In this document: piece by piece, positions 50,077-62,315 of the stretch | How positions within the stretch are numbered: the first letter of the stretch is position 1 | How the letters are laid out: every line of letters starts with the position of its first letter | Source: Lophius americanus | Taxonomy: Eukaryota > Chordata > Actinopteri > Lophiiformes > Lophiidae | Assembly: GCA_037951165.1 (NCBI GenBank) | Contig: JBBDHG010000043.1 | Location: 3,162,001-3,226,000, forward strand | Direction of reading: 5' to 3' | DNA length: 64,000 bases | Translations under genes and position numbers: made by a program | The notes under the pieces: generated by a model | Database searches by the model: none | Seen by the model: only the letters and a program-made list of their open reading frames with translations | Told to the model about the DNA's origin: nothing

Positions 50077-51246
50077 CTCAGAAACACTCAGCCTCAACCT
50101 CTTGAAATTCCTGAGGTTCACCGACTGAATTGTCTGCCTCACCATCTACCGCTGCAGCTCTGACAGGAGGAGACCCCACCTGTCACTTCGGATACTCCGC
50201 CAGCAGAAACCACCTGTCTGTGAGACGTTGGGTGTCGGCGTGGAGTGAGGGTGAACACGGGCGTTGATTAGGAGTGTCAAAGCTAAATTTGGGACGTCAC
50301 ACTTCACTATAGGACGCCCTGTGATCTGTATTAAAGGGAACATCTTTTACATGAAGGAGCTCACTTGTCACTTTCCTCTCTTTTTTCTTGACACCTGAAC
50401 GCGACGTTCACTAAGTGGGATAATGGTCGCATGTCAGAACCTTCAATCTGGTGATGCTTCATGTGGAAAATGAAACTGTTTAAGCTCAAAGGGCACCAGT
50501 TTTAAGTGGCACCAGCCAATCTTCTCATACATTTATTTTCATTTCAAATTTCCCATGACTTTGCGAGCATCCAACATGCTAAAAATGGCCACCTACTCTA
50601 ACCTGTTTGCTAGTAACAAGCTAACAGCTGTTCTTTCGTGGGGATGTAACCGAGCTAATGCACAAAACAGCTTCCGACCAACAGCGTTCTGTGGGGCACC
50701 GTCGCTCTACCCTGTACTTAGTACCACCTAAGCCGACAGTGATTGATTCAAAGAGGGAGGCCCCGAATGAAGGTGATTAGAGGAAAACATGTCTCCAGCG
50801 TTGACACACACAAAGCTCCACAGATCTTTCTTGTCTTACGCTCAATGAAAGACGCACGGCAGCATTTACCTTGAGAGTGTGTATAACTATTTTTCTTATC
50901 AAAGCTGTCATCTCTTCAAGCGTAAACTTGGATAGGAAGACATTTTAGTTGCATGAAATGATCTTGTTGAGAGCAGCACAAACGCCAGAAAGCACTTAGA
51001 AAGTTTACGTTTCTGCCGAACATCACCGTCACCGAAACCTGAACAAAAAAAACATTGTTTCCAGCATTCGTCAAAACAAGTTCCTGTCGCAATGTGAGAA
51101 TTACCAGTGATGAAACCGACTCCAAGTGTTACGTAATCATGTGTTTCAACCAAAATATCACATCATAACTGCACATCTGATTTGATCTCTCACCCTTTTC
51201 ATCATCTCTCAACCCCTCACCATCTCTGCCGTCCCTCAGATACGAT

Positions 51247-51288
51247 CAAATAAGATACTTTATTCATCTCATGAGGGGAAATGTCACT
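51247..51288 (-). repeat. Possible LINE 3'-end fragment (reverse)
   Basis: The phrase 'aagatactttattcatctca' with 'tgaggggaaatgtca' resembles a terminal motif common to fish LINE/SINE copies ('agatactttattgatcccc'). It lies directly before the truncated MITE. Confidence 0.4.
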
Positions 51289-51640
51289 AGGTTGTTTTAC
51301 ATAGACAGCCTAATTCTGATTGGATTCGTAAAAGACGTCTAATCGGAAAGAAATTGCTGCATGTAAACACCCCTTTCTGAAAAAAAAATCCCTTTCTGAA
51401 TGAGATTTAATTCCTTTACAAGGAGGTAGTCTAAGTCAGTTCGGAAAGCCTTTCCGATAGCCAGTCGCTGCATTTAAACTTTGTATCGCAAAGCTTTCTG
51501 ATTGAGTTGTATCTGGGAATGACCAGCGTCGTGACGTAATGCTCCGCTAAGTTCTTTTCAGCGCCGCAACGCATTTTAAATACAGCGACTTCATAACAGT
51601 AGCGGTCTGGATCGGAGAGAGATTTATTCATTGGTTTGGA
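51289..51640 (+). mobile_element. Truncated Harbinger-like MITE (inverted relative to the 53.8-kb copy)
   Basis: It starts with the terminal phrase 'ttttacatagacagcctaat' and shares, in the same order, the reverse complement of 54417-54080: 'acaaggaggtagt', 'gccagtcgctgc', 'cagcgccgca' and 'acagtagcg'. The second terminal repeat is missing. A 70-residue minus-strand frame in it has no recognisable domain. Confidence 0.75.
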
Positions 51641-53444
51641 CATAATCAGCTGAGGGCTAACATGTTGTAGCAGTGATATGTTTTATAGTTTAAATAGCAA
51701 TACACATTGACCCTTTCCAAATAGGGAGCTCTATCAACATTTTAGGAAGATCCTCATAGATCAATGAGGATTATTATGATGAGGATTCAACCTCATCATT
51801 TATCAGTCTCGGCAGAGTCATCAGCCGCCAACACCACCAGTATCCAGATTCCAAGTGGGGATATAACTTCCTGCTGCTTTGGGCAGATATCCTTCGATCA
51901 CAATCTCCTCCGATAGTCTGTGCGCAAAAGACTTTCTGACAGACTTCATCTGTTGTAGTAAACAATCATCTTTACTTCTTATTCTCTGTCTCTCCTAGTG
52001 ACAGATGTTTATGTCTCCCAGATCCAGATAAAGTTCCAGATCCGCGATCTAATTGTGCATCGTTAGCTCATTTGGTTCTCTACGCCTGGAGAATTTTATT
52101 TTGATAGTACTATTATTTATTAATTCTTATTGTGAAAAAAGTACCTCATTAGTGGTGGTAAATACCGACCATGTGTAAAAAACAAGTGCATCAACAAAAT
52201 GAATAACACATCAGTTTTGCAGAAGTCTCGGTAACCAAATTGCTGAGCTTCGAATGACAAATAAATGTACCAAATTCAATCAAAAGGCACAAAGATTGTC
52301 ACCGAAAATCAGATGAAAGACACCCAGAAGCCCTCGGTGTAACACGTACCTCTTTTAAAACCTCCGTCAACTAACTATTTCACACTTACAAGATGAGAAG
52401 TCAGCCTGAAAATAACAACAAAGTGTGAAATGCTTTCAGCCTTGCAAATTGCTATTGACTGAGACACTGTACGAGGCCTCCAGTGACATGTTTGCTGCAG
52501 AGCGGAGCGGTTTAAAGTTGGTATCTGGGTTCGCTCTGCCTGGAGCCACTAAAAAAATCAAACCCAGCACTCAGCACAAGATTATCTTCCAGTTTCCCTC
52601 CTCATCCTCGGCTTTTCAGAAGCAGGTTTGACCGTGTGATATTGATGTTTGCCCCATTATTTATAACTTCACTCCAAAATCCGTCATTGTTTTTAATGTG
52701 CTGCGGTTACAACGGCTCGCTGCTTTCATGCAGCGCTAGATCGGACTGTCAGACGTGAATATGAACTCAGAGACAAATATTGTGTTGGTTTGTCAACAAA
52801 TAATATTACTGTAAAGTATTTAGTATAGCAATTAAAATACAGTTTTTTTTGGTGATAAGTACACTGATCGAAATAATAATAATAAATAATGAAAATAGAT
52901 TCATTATACGAACACCTGTCAATTATATTGCACTGGATGTGCAAATTAAACAAATATTCCATATTTTGGGTTCCTCTCATTTAAAACAGAGTGATTTCAT
53001 TGTACAGAAAAAAAGTCCTTGCTAAATCCTCGCCGGAGGCTACAGACACTCCAGACACTCCGGCACCAAATCCCTGCTGGACTTAAATACCTATGAATTA
53101 AACTTTCATTCTTTTTTTCTCAAACATCTCTTTAAGGTCAGAGATACCTGAAGAATAATAGCGTTGGAATAAATTGGACATTTAAATATTTTTACTCGAC
53201 ATGTTTTGAAAGAATTCATTGAATTAACGTTTAGAACTTTTTCTGTCAAAAAAGACTTTTATTACCAAACATTCAAGGGCAACATGCAGTTGGTCACTTA
53301 GACAAGACTAAGGCGTGTCTCCAATCATGACCCTCCAATGTTAACCTCAACAGTTTGATTGTATAAGTTTGTACTCAGAACCAGATTTACAATCTGTAGC
53401 TCTTCTGGAAGATCCGTAAACATGGCCTAGCTTTCTCTCCTCAC

Positions 53445-53580
53445 ACACGTCAATGAAGTTGGAGCACCTTTGACCCTTTTGTCGGTTCACCACTTGTCCT
53501 TCCTTTGACCGCTATGGGAGGCAACAACCACTGCAGACCGGCAACACCCAACAAGACCTGAAGTTTTACAAACTCCACAA
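53445..53580 (-). pseudogene. Tc1-like transposase N-terminal fragment
   Basis: The reverse complement contains 'ggtgttgccggtctgcagtg', 'aaggaaggacaagtggtgaa' and 'aagggtcaaaggtgctccaa'. These match, in order, the helix-turn-helix coding region of the same Tc1 family as at 31 kb. The reading frame is broken and the rest of the gene is absent. Confidence 0.8.
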
Positions 53581-53845
53581 TCAAAATCTAAGTGTTGTCT
53601 TGCTCAGAGTTTGCACACAAAATAACTTAAACTAAAGTTCTTTAATCCAAAAAATAATTATTACTTAATTTTTTTTTTAACTAAAATATCAATTTAGTAA
53701 TTATATTAAGTTTGCTTTTGTCTTATCTCAGTAGTAAAAATGCATTAGGTAAATGTTCACTTACCACCTCTTAAGTCCCAAACACTGAGAGGTAGAATTG
53801 TATTATAACAAAAATAATCAATGCCGTTCACTTCACCAATCAGTA

Positions 53846-54417
53846 GGTGGGTTTACATGGGACACTTTTCTCCCTTCCGAATTAAACCTTTTCGCCTGTT
53901 TACATGACTTCTTTTCCGACCGGGTGTTTACATGCATCGACTCAGGAAACACGTTCACACATGTGCAGACCATCCACACTCCCGCTCATAAGGTTGCGAT
54001 AATGCTTTGGTGAGTTCGGTGCCGCAACAAGCGCCCAGAAGAAGAATATGACAAAGAGGGCGAGCGCAGAAGTGACTTTTTGCCCATCTAACCGTTCAAA
54101 AATGTTTAACATTTCAAATTTTTAATGAATAAATAACTCTCCGATACAGAACGCTACTGTTTTGAAGTCGGCGTATTTTAAATGCATCGCGGCGCTGAAA
54201 AAAACTTTTCTGAAATTGAAACTAGTTTTCCGATACAATGTTTAAAGGCAGTGACTGGCTATAGGAAATGCTTTCCAAAAGAATTTAAACTACCTCCTTG
54301 CAGAGGAATTAAATGTAATCCGGAAAGGTTCTGTCAATTCGGAAGGGGGTGTTAACATGCAGTATTTCCTTTACGATCAGACGTCTTTCGCAATTAGGCT
54401 GTCCATGTAAATCCACA
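53846..54417. mobile_element. Harbinger-like MITE, near full length (572 bp)
   Basis: The ends are imperfect inverted repeats: left 'gtgggtttacatgggacac', right (reverse complement) 'gtggatttacatggacagc'. Both sides are flanked by TA, and a TAG triplet can be read on both. Short TA-containing target duplications and a 'tttacatg' terminal repeat fit PIF/Harbinger non-autonomous elements, though Tc1/mariner is not excluded. The interior has no transposase. Confidence 0.75.
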
Positions 54418-54465
54418 TAGTGATTGTAATATTATGGCCGATCGGCCCAGAGTGTCGTTTTCTTT

Positions 54466-54727
54466 TCTTTGACCACTCAAAGTGCTTTAATAGCCAGCAT
54501 TCACCCATTCACACACATTCATACAGAGGCTTCCATGCAAGGGTCCACCAGAGACCCCTCAAAACTGGCAACCATTCATGTTGTCACTCAAACACCAGTG
54601 CATCAGACAGTGGGGGTTAAATAAGGTTCTGTATCTTGCTGAAGGACACTTTATGTAGACTTTAGCAGGATCGAACTACCCAAACTTCAAATAGGTAGGA
54701 GACCTCCTACCTCCTGAGCCACAGCCG
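54466..54727 (+). repeat. Common fish interspersed repeat ('cacccattcacacacattca')
   Basis: Ordered phrases 'aaagtgctttaatagccagc', 'attcacccattcacacacat', 'ttccatgcaagg', 'tgctgaaggacactttatgt' and 'ctcctgagccacagccg' match a repeat found in most fish genomes. The family class is not assigned here. Confidence 0.75.
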
Positions 54728-55284
54728 TTGACCTCAGCATCACCTGAAGCAGATGGAGGAGAAAGTCTGACGGTTTGAGGGTGACGGCAGTAGGTGTCAT
54801 CTGTGTCGTTTCTCTCTCTCCTTCTCCCTCCCTCCAGGTTCCGCTCAGGTGTTCCACATCTTAATTGCATATGTGGCTCATTTGGCCTTAAAGCAGTTCT
54901 TAATAGCTCCTGATCCAGCAGCAGAAGGCGGAAGCTTCTGGAGCAGAGCAGCTGGTTGTGATGCCTCTCAGCCGGGGATCTTTGGCTGGTGGTGGTTGTT
55001 TAGTCTCATTTTGGTAATATTTGTTTGATTGTTTATCTTTTGTAATAAAGATCTTTTTGCAGGTGTCTTTCTGTGGTTGAATTTGGGACTATTGTCAGCC
55101 GCATACGGCAATTAAACCTCAACACCAAGAAAGAAATCTAAGGAAGCACTAATTTTTTTATTATCTTAGGCACTAAGACTTTTTAGACACTATTAGACTT
55201 TTCTTGTTGATCAAGTTACAAAATATATTTAGTAAGTCCTCACAGCCTTTAATATACCAAAACAAAAAAACTTACTTATTGAAT

Positions 55285-55414
55285 AGGACTTTCTCAATAG
55301 CCACGGTTAATGCCTCCTCTTCAGTGGTCCCTTTGACCTGTGGTGTCCCCCAGGGCTCCATCCTCGGCCCCTTTCTCTTTAGCATATACATGCTGCCACT
55401 GGGTCACATTATAA
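55285..55414 (+). pseudogene. L2-type LINE reverse transcriptase fragment
   Basis: The plus strand reads RTFSIATVNASSSVVPL, then TCGVPQGSILGPFLFSI and YMLPLGHII. This is the GVPQGS.LGPLLFS.YM.PLG region of L2-type reverse transcriptases. The frame stops soon after, before the catalytic FADD box, and the upstream part is not readable. It is the same family segment as at 31.5 kb. Confidence 0.88.
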
Positions 55415-56967
55415 ACAGGTCCAGTCACATTTTTCAATAACAAATAGTGACTCAAAATTAGCCCAACCAAATAGTTGAGTGGGAAATTAAAGGGTTAAGG
55501 ATGGGCCGTGATAGTGAGATGGAAAGTTTATCTTTTTGAATTTATCACCAAAGGCTGCACCAAATTTAAAGGAAATACATTTTATATTTGCAGAGGTATT
55601 TCCCTCCAGGCACTAACGGTTAACCTACCGACTGACAGACGAACATTTCCATTTTTAAAACAACCGAGTGCAGAAAAACAACTTTATTTCAAAGGATTCT
55701 GTCACACCGGAGGAATATAATTTTGTAGTTGTGATTCAGTTCCAGGTGGAGGAATGAATAGATGGTTTTTAGACAGTTGAGAGTTTCACACGGCTGCACT
55801 GGAGGGCCGCTGGGAACCCGAGCCTGAGTGTATGCTAATGGACCACAGTGCTAATCCATCACCCAGTCATTTCACAATAATTAAGCCAAATTATAGACGG
55901 CCCCTACGACCGCACCTTAATGTCCCTCCAGATGGGGACCATACTGAGCAACAGGTGGCCCCCCCTCTTCATCCCAACCCACGTCCCACCACAGTTATTG
56001 GAATCCTTGGAATCAAACGTGGCCCCAAAAGAGCCCGACATCCGTGTGAAATATGAGTGGAAGGTGCAATTATGATGGAGTGAGTGTTCGTGTGTGTCAT
56101 ATCCTTTCTATAATTAACCACCTGCTGCGCTCTGTGACACCTGTCTTTGTCTTTCGTCAACAGTTGGAACAATAGACTGGAAGACAAAGACGAACAGAAT
56201 TGATGAAGGAAAAAAAAAATGGCTGCCTCACATGTTCCCTGATCGCCATACAAAGGCTGCAGCTGCAAATGAGTTCACACCATTATTCAATGTACCATTT
56301 TTCTATTTGTTTTTTAGATTTTGAAAAAATTCTATGAATATAAAAGAGGGCAATTTCTGCTGAGAGGATTTTATTACTTGTGCGCCTTGAAAATTGCTGC
56401 AAACTATGATTGTTTTGTTGCAATAAACCACTTCCAGGTGCATGATAATATCCATAATTAACTCGTTCTTCACGACAGGCCCATAATTGGACTCCTACAA
56501 AGTTTTTGCAATTATTTTCATTGTGAACAGTGCCAAATTTTTAATGTAAATATCGCAGCCAAAGGCATATAGCTTCCCCAAGTGGAAAGAGGTGTTTTTT
56601 TGTTTGTTTGTTTGTTTTTCAACTTTTTGCAGCATGAATCCCACTCTGGGGTCAGAATGCTACTTTCAGTATATTTTAGATACATTGGCCATCCAACGGT
56701 ATGATTTGGAGAGTTCTCCTCGTCCTATACGACAAAAACTGTGAAGAATAACATGTTTTTCGAGGTATAAAATGTTTCTGAGCGAACTCATTGATTGTTC
56801 TGTTTCACGGTTTTACTCTAATATGAGATTATAGCCATTTTAAGCTAAAAAAAAAAATAAAAACAGGCAAGGACATGAATATTGGAATTATTGTGTTTAA
56901 GGATAGATTGTTCACACATAGTAACAGGTACAATACTACTGACACTGAGAATAAAGTAGGCCTACGG

Positions 56968-57590
56968 GCTCCCCCATGTTTAAAGTAGGAACTATTAAAG
57001 TAAAACACAATATATACAAGATAGTTCTCCTCCAGTCAATTATTTTGACTTAATCAGACCAATGCCCAAGTGATTATGGCTCCGAAAACTCTGGCTCCCC
57101 TAGTGTAGGAACTACACAGCCTACATTTCCCAAAATGAATCCAGTTATGTCTTGCACTAAAGTCTATGCAAGTAAAAAGTTTGAAAATGATGCATCAAAA
57201 TTTTTGAGTTATGTCCAAAAAAAGTTGTTTGTTGTAAAAAAAAAAAAAATCAAAATTTTAAAAAAAAGTCCCCCTAGTCAACAACATATGAAGTATTAGT
57301 GAAAAATATTATATATACAAGATAGATCTCCTCAGGGGAAATTCATTTGCATCTAATCTAGACTAAATTAGACCAATGGTTGAGAAATTATGGCCCGAAA
57401 CTTATGCAGATAAAGCTCCTCCTAGTGTCAGTAATATACAACTGATCTTTTCCAAAACCACTCTAGTTCTATCACTCTAGTTCTATCTCGCACTGAGGTC
57501 TATGTGGGGGTCAAATTTGAAAATAATCCATTCAATTGTTTTTCAGTTATCACATTAACACGAAGGATTGGCGGCAGCGGCGATGACGAT
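56968..57590 (+). repeat. Modular dispersed repeat, copy 13 (forward)
   Basis: Modules with 'gctcccccatgtttaaagta', 'tggctcccctagtgtaggaa', 'agtccccctagtcaacaaca' and 'gctcctcctagtgtcagtaa' are followed by the terminal block 'gttatcacattaacacgaag' and 'ggcggcagcggcgatgacga'. A 12-bp phrase, 'cactctagttct', is duplicated near 57460-57485. Confidence 0.85.
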
Positions 57591-58744
57591 TCCAACATAT
57601 TGTGAAAATCTCCACCGTACTGCTGTTACGACTGTATTTGACTGGTTGGCTTGAATTGTACAGGTGATTGTTCTCCACTGTGTGCATCCACATATCATAA
57701 AGCAGAATAAACTCCACTCATCAGGATGCTGCCGCCGGATGCCACAGAAGGAAAGAGAATTATACTTCGATGTTGCACCTGGGGACTGTGATTACTTCTC
57801 CCTCGCCTCTCCCCCATGACTACAAATTTGTCACCCCGACAAATCACCTTCTGCATCCAATATGGTTGCAAGTGCAATCAAACTGTAAGGTGCACGCAAA
57901 TTGACCCCAATCAGCATCCTAGTTTTGATTGCTGCCCTGAGATGTGATGGCTAGAAATCACAAGCAGGTCTGAAGCATCTCCCAGCCCGCGCCACAACGA
58001 CTTGAGGGAAAATTGCTAGTCTGTGCCTGCAGGAGTGAAATCACATTAAAAGTCTGCAAGGCCACTGTGTGCAACCAGTGGACGCATGCTGTCCAAAGAT
58101 GCTATGCTCATCAGCGGCGTTTCTCATTGAGGGAATACGGCTTAGCTCATCAAAAAAGTTCCATGATTTTCCGACTCCTTTTGTCGAATACACTTACCCA
58201 GAACAGCTGTGTTTCTCACGTATTGACGCTGTTTGCGCCGTCAGCCCTGCTGGGGAGCCGATCCCTGAGCAAAGAGGAAGGAGGTGCAGCAGAACGAGAC
58301 CAACCGCTTGCTTCTGCCAATTCATGCTAACAAGATGAAACTTCAAGCACACTTCTGAAAAATACCCATTTTTCTACTTCTCAGACGCTCAGAGTGGAGG
58401 GCAAGGGGGTTTGCATAACTTCATAAGGTTCTGGAGGTCTCAGCTGGAGCTGGTTAATGGGAGTGGGAATGGATTTGGAAGAAGGAGAAAGAAAACCACA
58501 ACTGTCTGTTAGAGAGCTGTTTGCATATCCATAAATCGCCGCTTCATGGCTCTCATCCAAGCGGGAGGTAGAACTGACTGACAGAGCCTGGATGAGCCTG
58601 GGTCTTGGGTAATCTCTGCTCCCCCCTGGTCCCCCTCCCAGGCCCTCGCTCCTCATCAGTTTATACTGAACGGTATCTAATTGTATATAAAATGGATCCT
58701 GATGCCGATAAAGACATTATTGTTTTATTATCATAACATTTTAG

Positions 58745-58850
58745 AGGTCACCACAGTCTCATCCGCATTGTTCAGTTAGCACGTGTTTTACGGCGGATGC
58801 CCTTCCTGATGCGACCCTTCCCATCCGCTGCACCGCTCGGCTCGGACTAC
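58745..58850 (+). repeat. Fragment of a common fish repeat ('cggatgcccttcctgatgcg')
   Basis: The segment 'gtcaccacagtctcatccgc ... acggcggatgcccttcctga' resembles a widespread vertebrate LINE-associated repeat ('gccggatgcccttcctgacg'). Confidence 0.6.
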
Positions 58851-59390
58851 GTCCTGGAAGTCAGCTCTGTTAAATTGTTAAATTGCAACTCACTACTAGA
58901 GGAGGCTCAGACCACCTCAGAGTATTTCTTCTGATTCTTCTCATGATCTCAGAAGGCTGATAAACTCCTTTAATACATTCATATATCCTGTTAATAAAGC
59001 GGAATGAGTGATCTGAATACTGGGATCTGATTCTAAAGGTGTGGTTGTTCATGATCATGGGATGTGGTTTGAATGTGAAAGAAACTGTTTAATGTGGGAA
59101 TTTCTGTTCAGTCTGTGTGTAAATCCCTTAAACAAAACTACCTAAAGATGCAAAACAAATCTGAGTGTAAGTTGAGCGTAAAGTTTTATCACATTGTTTC
59201 AGATTATATTTATCCAGGCTACGGACGGTACCATGGGTACCAATGGCTTCTGCACCACCTGTCTCTAGTACATCACTACATAAAAAATGTTGTATATTGT
59301 ATATACTGTTGGTTCCATTTGATGTCTTCCATTATTTCCTTTAAATGTCTCTGGGTTCTGACGGGTTAACCCATGACACTTCTTACTTAA

Positions 59391-60011
59391 AGGTCCAGTG
59401 TGTGAAATTTGGCGAAGAGGAGGCACTGTGAGCTCTCTCCCTCTCCTCTACCAGAATCTTTCCCAAGCCGACCTAAAGCGCCACCGCAGATGAAATGGGT
59501 GATTCTGGTGAAGTCCGCCCGGCTCATCCGCTTAAATCAAATCGAACGGGACACAGACGGCTGCTGATTCTGGACTAATAGCTCCCCGGGAGGAGACATG
59601 GCGCGCCCTCAGCCCACGTCATCGCAGACGGGGTTAAATCATGGCGGGGATGATGCGCCCTGGAGCTCTCGGCAAACGCCACCGCCCTCATTCCTCATTC
59701 GGCTGCCGGGAAGGATGCTAGCGGTACTGAGCTCAAGTTGTATCCTCCGGGCTGCTGGAGGATTCTTCACAAGGACATTTCATGGTTCTTTTTGTTTGCT
59801 TAGACGGCGAGGTTTTAATCTAAGTACGATCCTCCATTTGTCAAAACACAGTAACAGGGAAGGGAAAAAAGGCTTCTTCTAAACAAATATTTAAAGAAAT
59901 GTTTTACTCTCAGCGGAAAGTATACACACGAAAAACATTGGTATGAATATTATAATCCGTTCATTTAAAGAGACACCTCTTAAAAAACCCTGAATCTTAC
60001 AGACTGGACCT
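59391..60011. mobile_element. piggyBac-like MITE with TTAA target duplications (621 bp)
   Basis: The left end 'aggtccagt' and right end 'actggacct' are exact inverted repeats. Each is flanked by TTAA (59387-59390 and 60012-60015), the target duplication of piggyBac elements. The ends match a very common fish MITE with 'ttaaaggtccagtgtgtaa' termini. The interior is unusually CpG-rich, and a 94-residue plus-strand frame (59598-59882) within it matches no transposase I know. Confidence 0.88.
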
Positions 60012-61889
60012 TTAAATCTCTGTAACTGCAGGACATTGCGTCCTTGTCTGCATGTTCGTCATCGTTGTTGACAGTTTTACCAGGAAAAAAAAGAAGGAAG
60101 TTGACATTTCAACAAAGTGTTGAAGTGAAACACAGGATTGTTTGGTGAAATGGGATGAAAAAACTTTCATATCTGATTAACGAAGAAATCATTTATAGGT
60201 TGAATTTATTGCTGAGCACAGATGTAGAATCTAAAGCCAGCGCCTTCAGTTTCACAACATTGTTGTTTTGTTTCCCTGCTGAGGAGGAAAAAGCGCCGAC
60301 ACATAAAGAGTCTTAATGGAAAAGCTGAGTGACTTCATCTCAGCAAATCTTTGTTTTATTGTCTTTGTTTGTTGTATTATTCTGGAAGGTTCTAGCCCTT
60401 CATTCAGACATTCAGGCGGCTGCTAGTGAAAAAGAAATCGAACTATTACTAACAAATTAATGGCAGAATTTGTTACTATTGAGTTTTTGAGGACAGAGAT
60501 TTTTCTTTTGGGTGACAGCTGAATTGCAGGTGGCAACATTGTTTTGAAATAAATATGTAATATTTTATTAAAAAAGACCTTTATCTTCCGCTCCTTGTTT
60601 GCAGATTATTTTTCCCTGGAGGGTGAATTGTATAACTCTAAACATTGAAAAGGCAGCTTTGCTTTCATTATCGAGCCGAGGAATCATAGCGTTCACAAAC
60701 TCGCCGCTGGAAGAAAACTCATAACTCGTTTCTCCCCTCTTCAGCTGAGCGATCACATGCTTTCCGATATGAGATTCTCAGAGCTCTTGAGCACATAAAA
60801 TTGCTCGCCCTCCCTGGAGGAACGCCAAGTGTGCATTTCCTCAAAGGTAAAATCAAGCCTGAGGTCACCAAACTGTGGCAATATGTGAATTTTCCCATAT
60901 AAATTGCATTTAGGATTTTTGTCCGTCTGCTGAAAAACATATTTTGCTTTGACAAGAGCCCCTCGTTGCAGGAAGTGAGGTCAAGGCTGGGGTCACTTCC
61001 TGTGTACTCTGCCTGTGTGGCCTCACGGGCCTCTGAGGAGCGTCTAACAATAGCCGTGACCGCGTGACGGATATCTCTCCGCTCATGTAAATACATTTGT
61101 TCCTCTTCGGGAGGTGTCATCAGGGACTCGGCTGAAGGCCGGCAGTGGCGTTTTGTTAAATTTAGATTGTTGGTTCCTCTGCTGTGGAGATCCTGATTGC
61201 ATTTCCTCACAATCAATACCGGCATATTGGATCTGAGTGAGACGGCAATAAGAGGCCGTAAAGCTTGGAGGGTTTCGCCGGGCTGTCAGGCGTGGAGAAA
61301 AACAGCGGAGGCCAGGTTGGAGGAGGCAATAAAAAGGGGGAGTGGATGAAAACGCAGCAGAGGGCAAACATCAGCAGCTAAACGTCAGACAAACCGAGAC
61401 AGGGCCCAAACACAGAGGTTGAGACGGCTACGTGTGTTCACATGAAAGTCTGACACGCCACACAGACTCTATCTTGAGTTCCATCTTTTGCTCCCCTCAT
61501 TTCCTCTCTCTTCAACGCACGACACTGGCAGATTCCCCGCCCACATTCAGAATCCATATCTGAAGAATGAAACCCAGAGAGCCAGAGCAGGAGTGTCTCA
61601 GCCGAGGCTCACGGGAGGTTGATGACGAGGAATAACAGTAAACTAGAAGGATTTCAGATTAAAACCCAGATGCGGCGGAGTATTCACCACTCATTTTAAC
61701 AGCTTCTGCTCTTATTACCCAATCATCTATCTTATATTCCTGATATCTCATGCAACGACGACTCTAACAGACTTAACCCTCCGACCTGAACCACCTGAAT
61801 CCGATCAAAAGTGTTACAGCTGCTCCCTGATCTGATTCCTGAAGCGGGCAGTGTGTCGTTACTACTTCACCAAAAAGTCGGGGGTGTTA

Positions 61890-62315
61890 TGGAATCGTCA
61901 CCGTTTCTACCGCTGATCATCGTGTTAATGTGATAAATCCAAAACTATTTCATGGATCATCTTCAAATTATATACCTACATCAACCTTAGTGAGAGGAAG
62001 AACTGGGTGGATTTTGGGAAAGGCCGGTTGTATATATTCAACACTAGCAGGAACTTTATTTCCCCGTTTTCAACCATAAATTCTCAAGCATTGGTCCAAT
62101 TTGGTCCAAATTTGGTGAAAATGAATCAGTGTGTGTAGATCTATATATTATTTATTGTATCTTACTCTGATAAATCCTATTTTCTCACTAGGTGGAGCTT
62201 TTTTTTTATTATTCATTTACAAGAAAAACACTTTTTCCAACATAACTTCATATTTAATTCCATCAGAGGGATTGCTTGTACAATGCAGGGGATTAGGGGG
62301 CTTTTAAAGGACAGA
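61890..62315 (-). repeat. Modular dispersed repeat, copy 14 (reverse)
   Basis: It includes 'atcgtgttaatgtgataaat', 'gaggaagaactgggtggatt', 'caacactagcaggaacttta', 'caatttggtccaaatttggt' and 'tgcttgtacaatgcagggga'. The 'gacgacagcg' end block is lost. Confidence 0.8.

Noticed and set aside
49711..50145. 144-codon frame of Cys-Val repeats and its His-Thr counterpart
   Set aside because: Artefact of the CA microsatellite.
59598..59882. 94-codon plus-strand frame
   Set aside because: It lies wholly inside the TTAA-flanked MITE and shows no transposase similarity. It is kept only as part of the finding on the CpG-rich interior.
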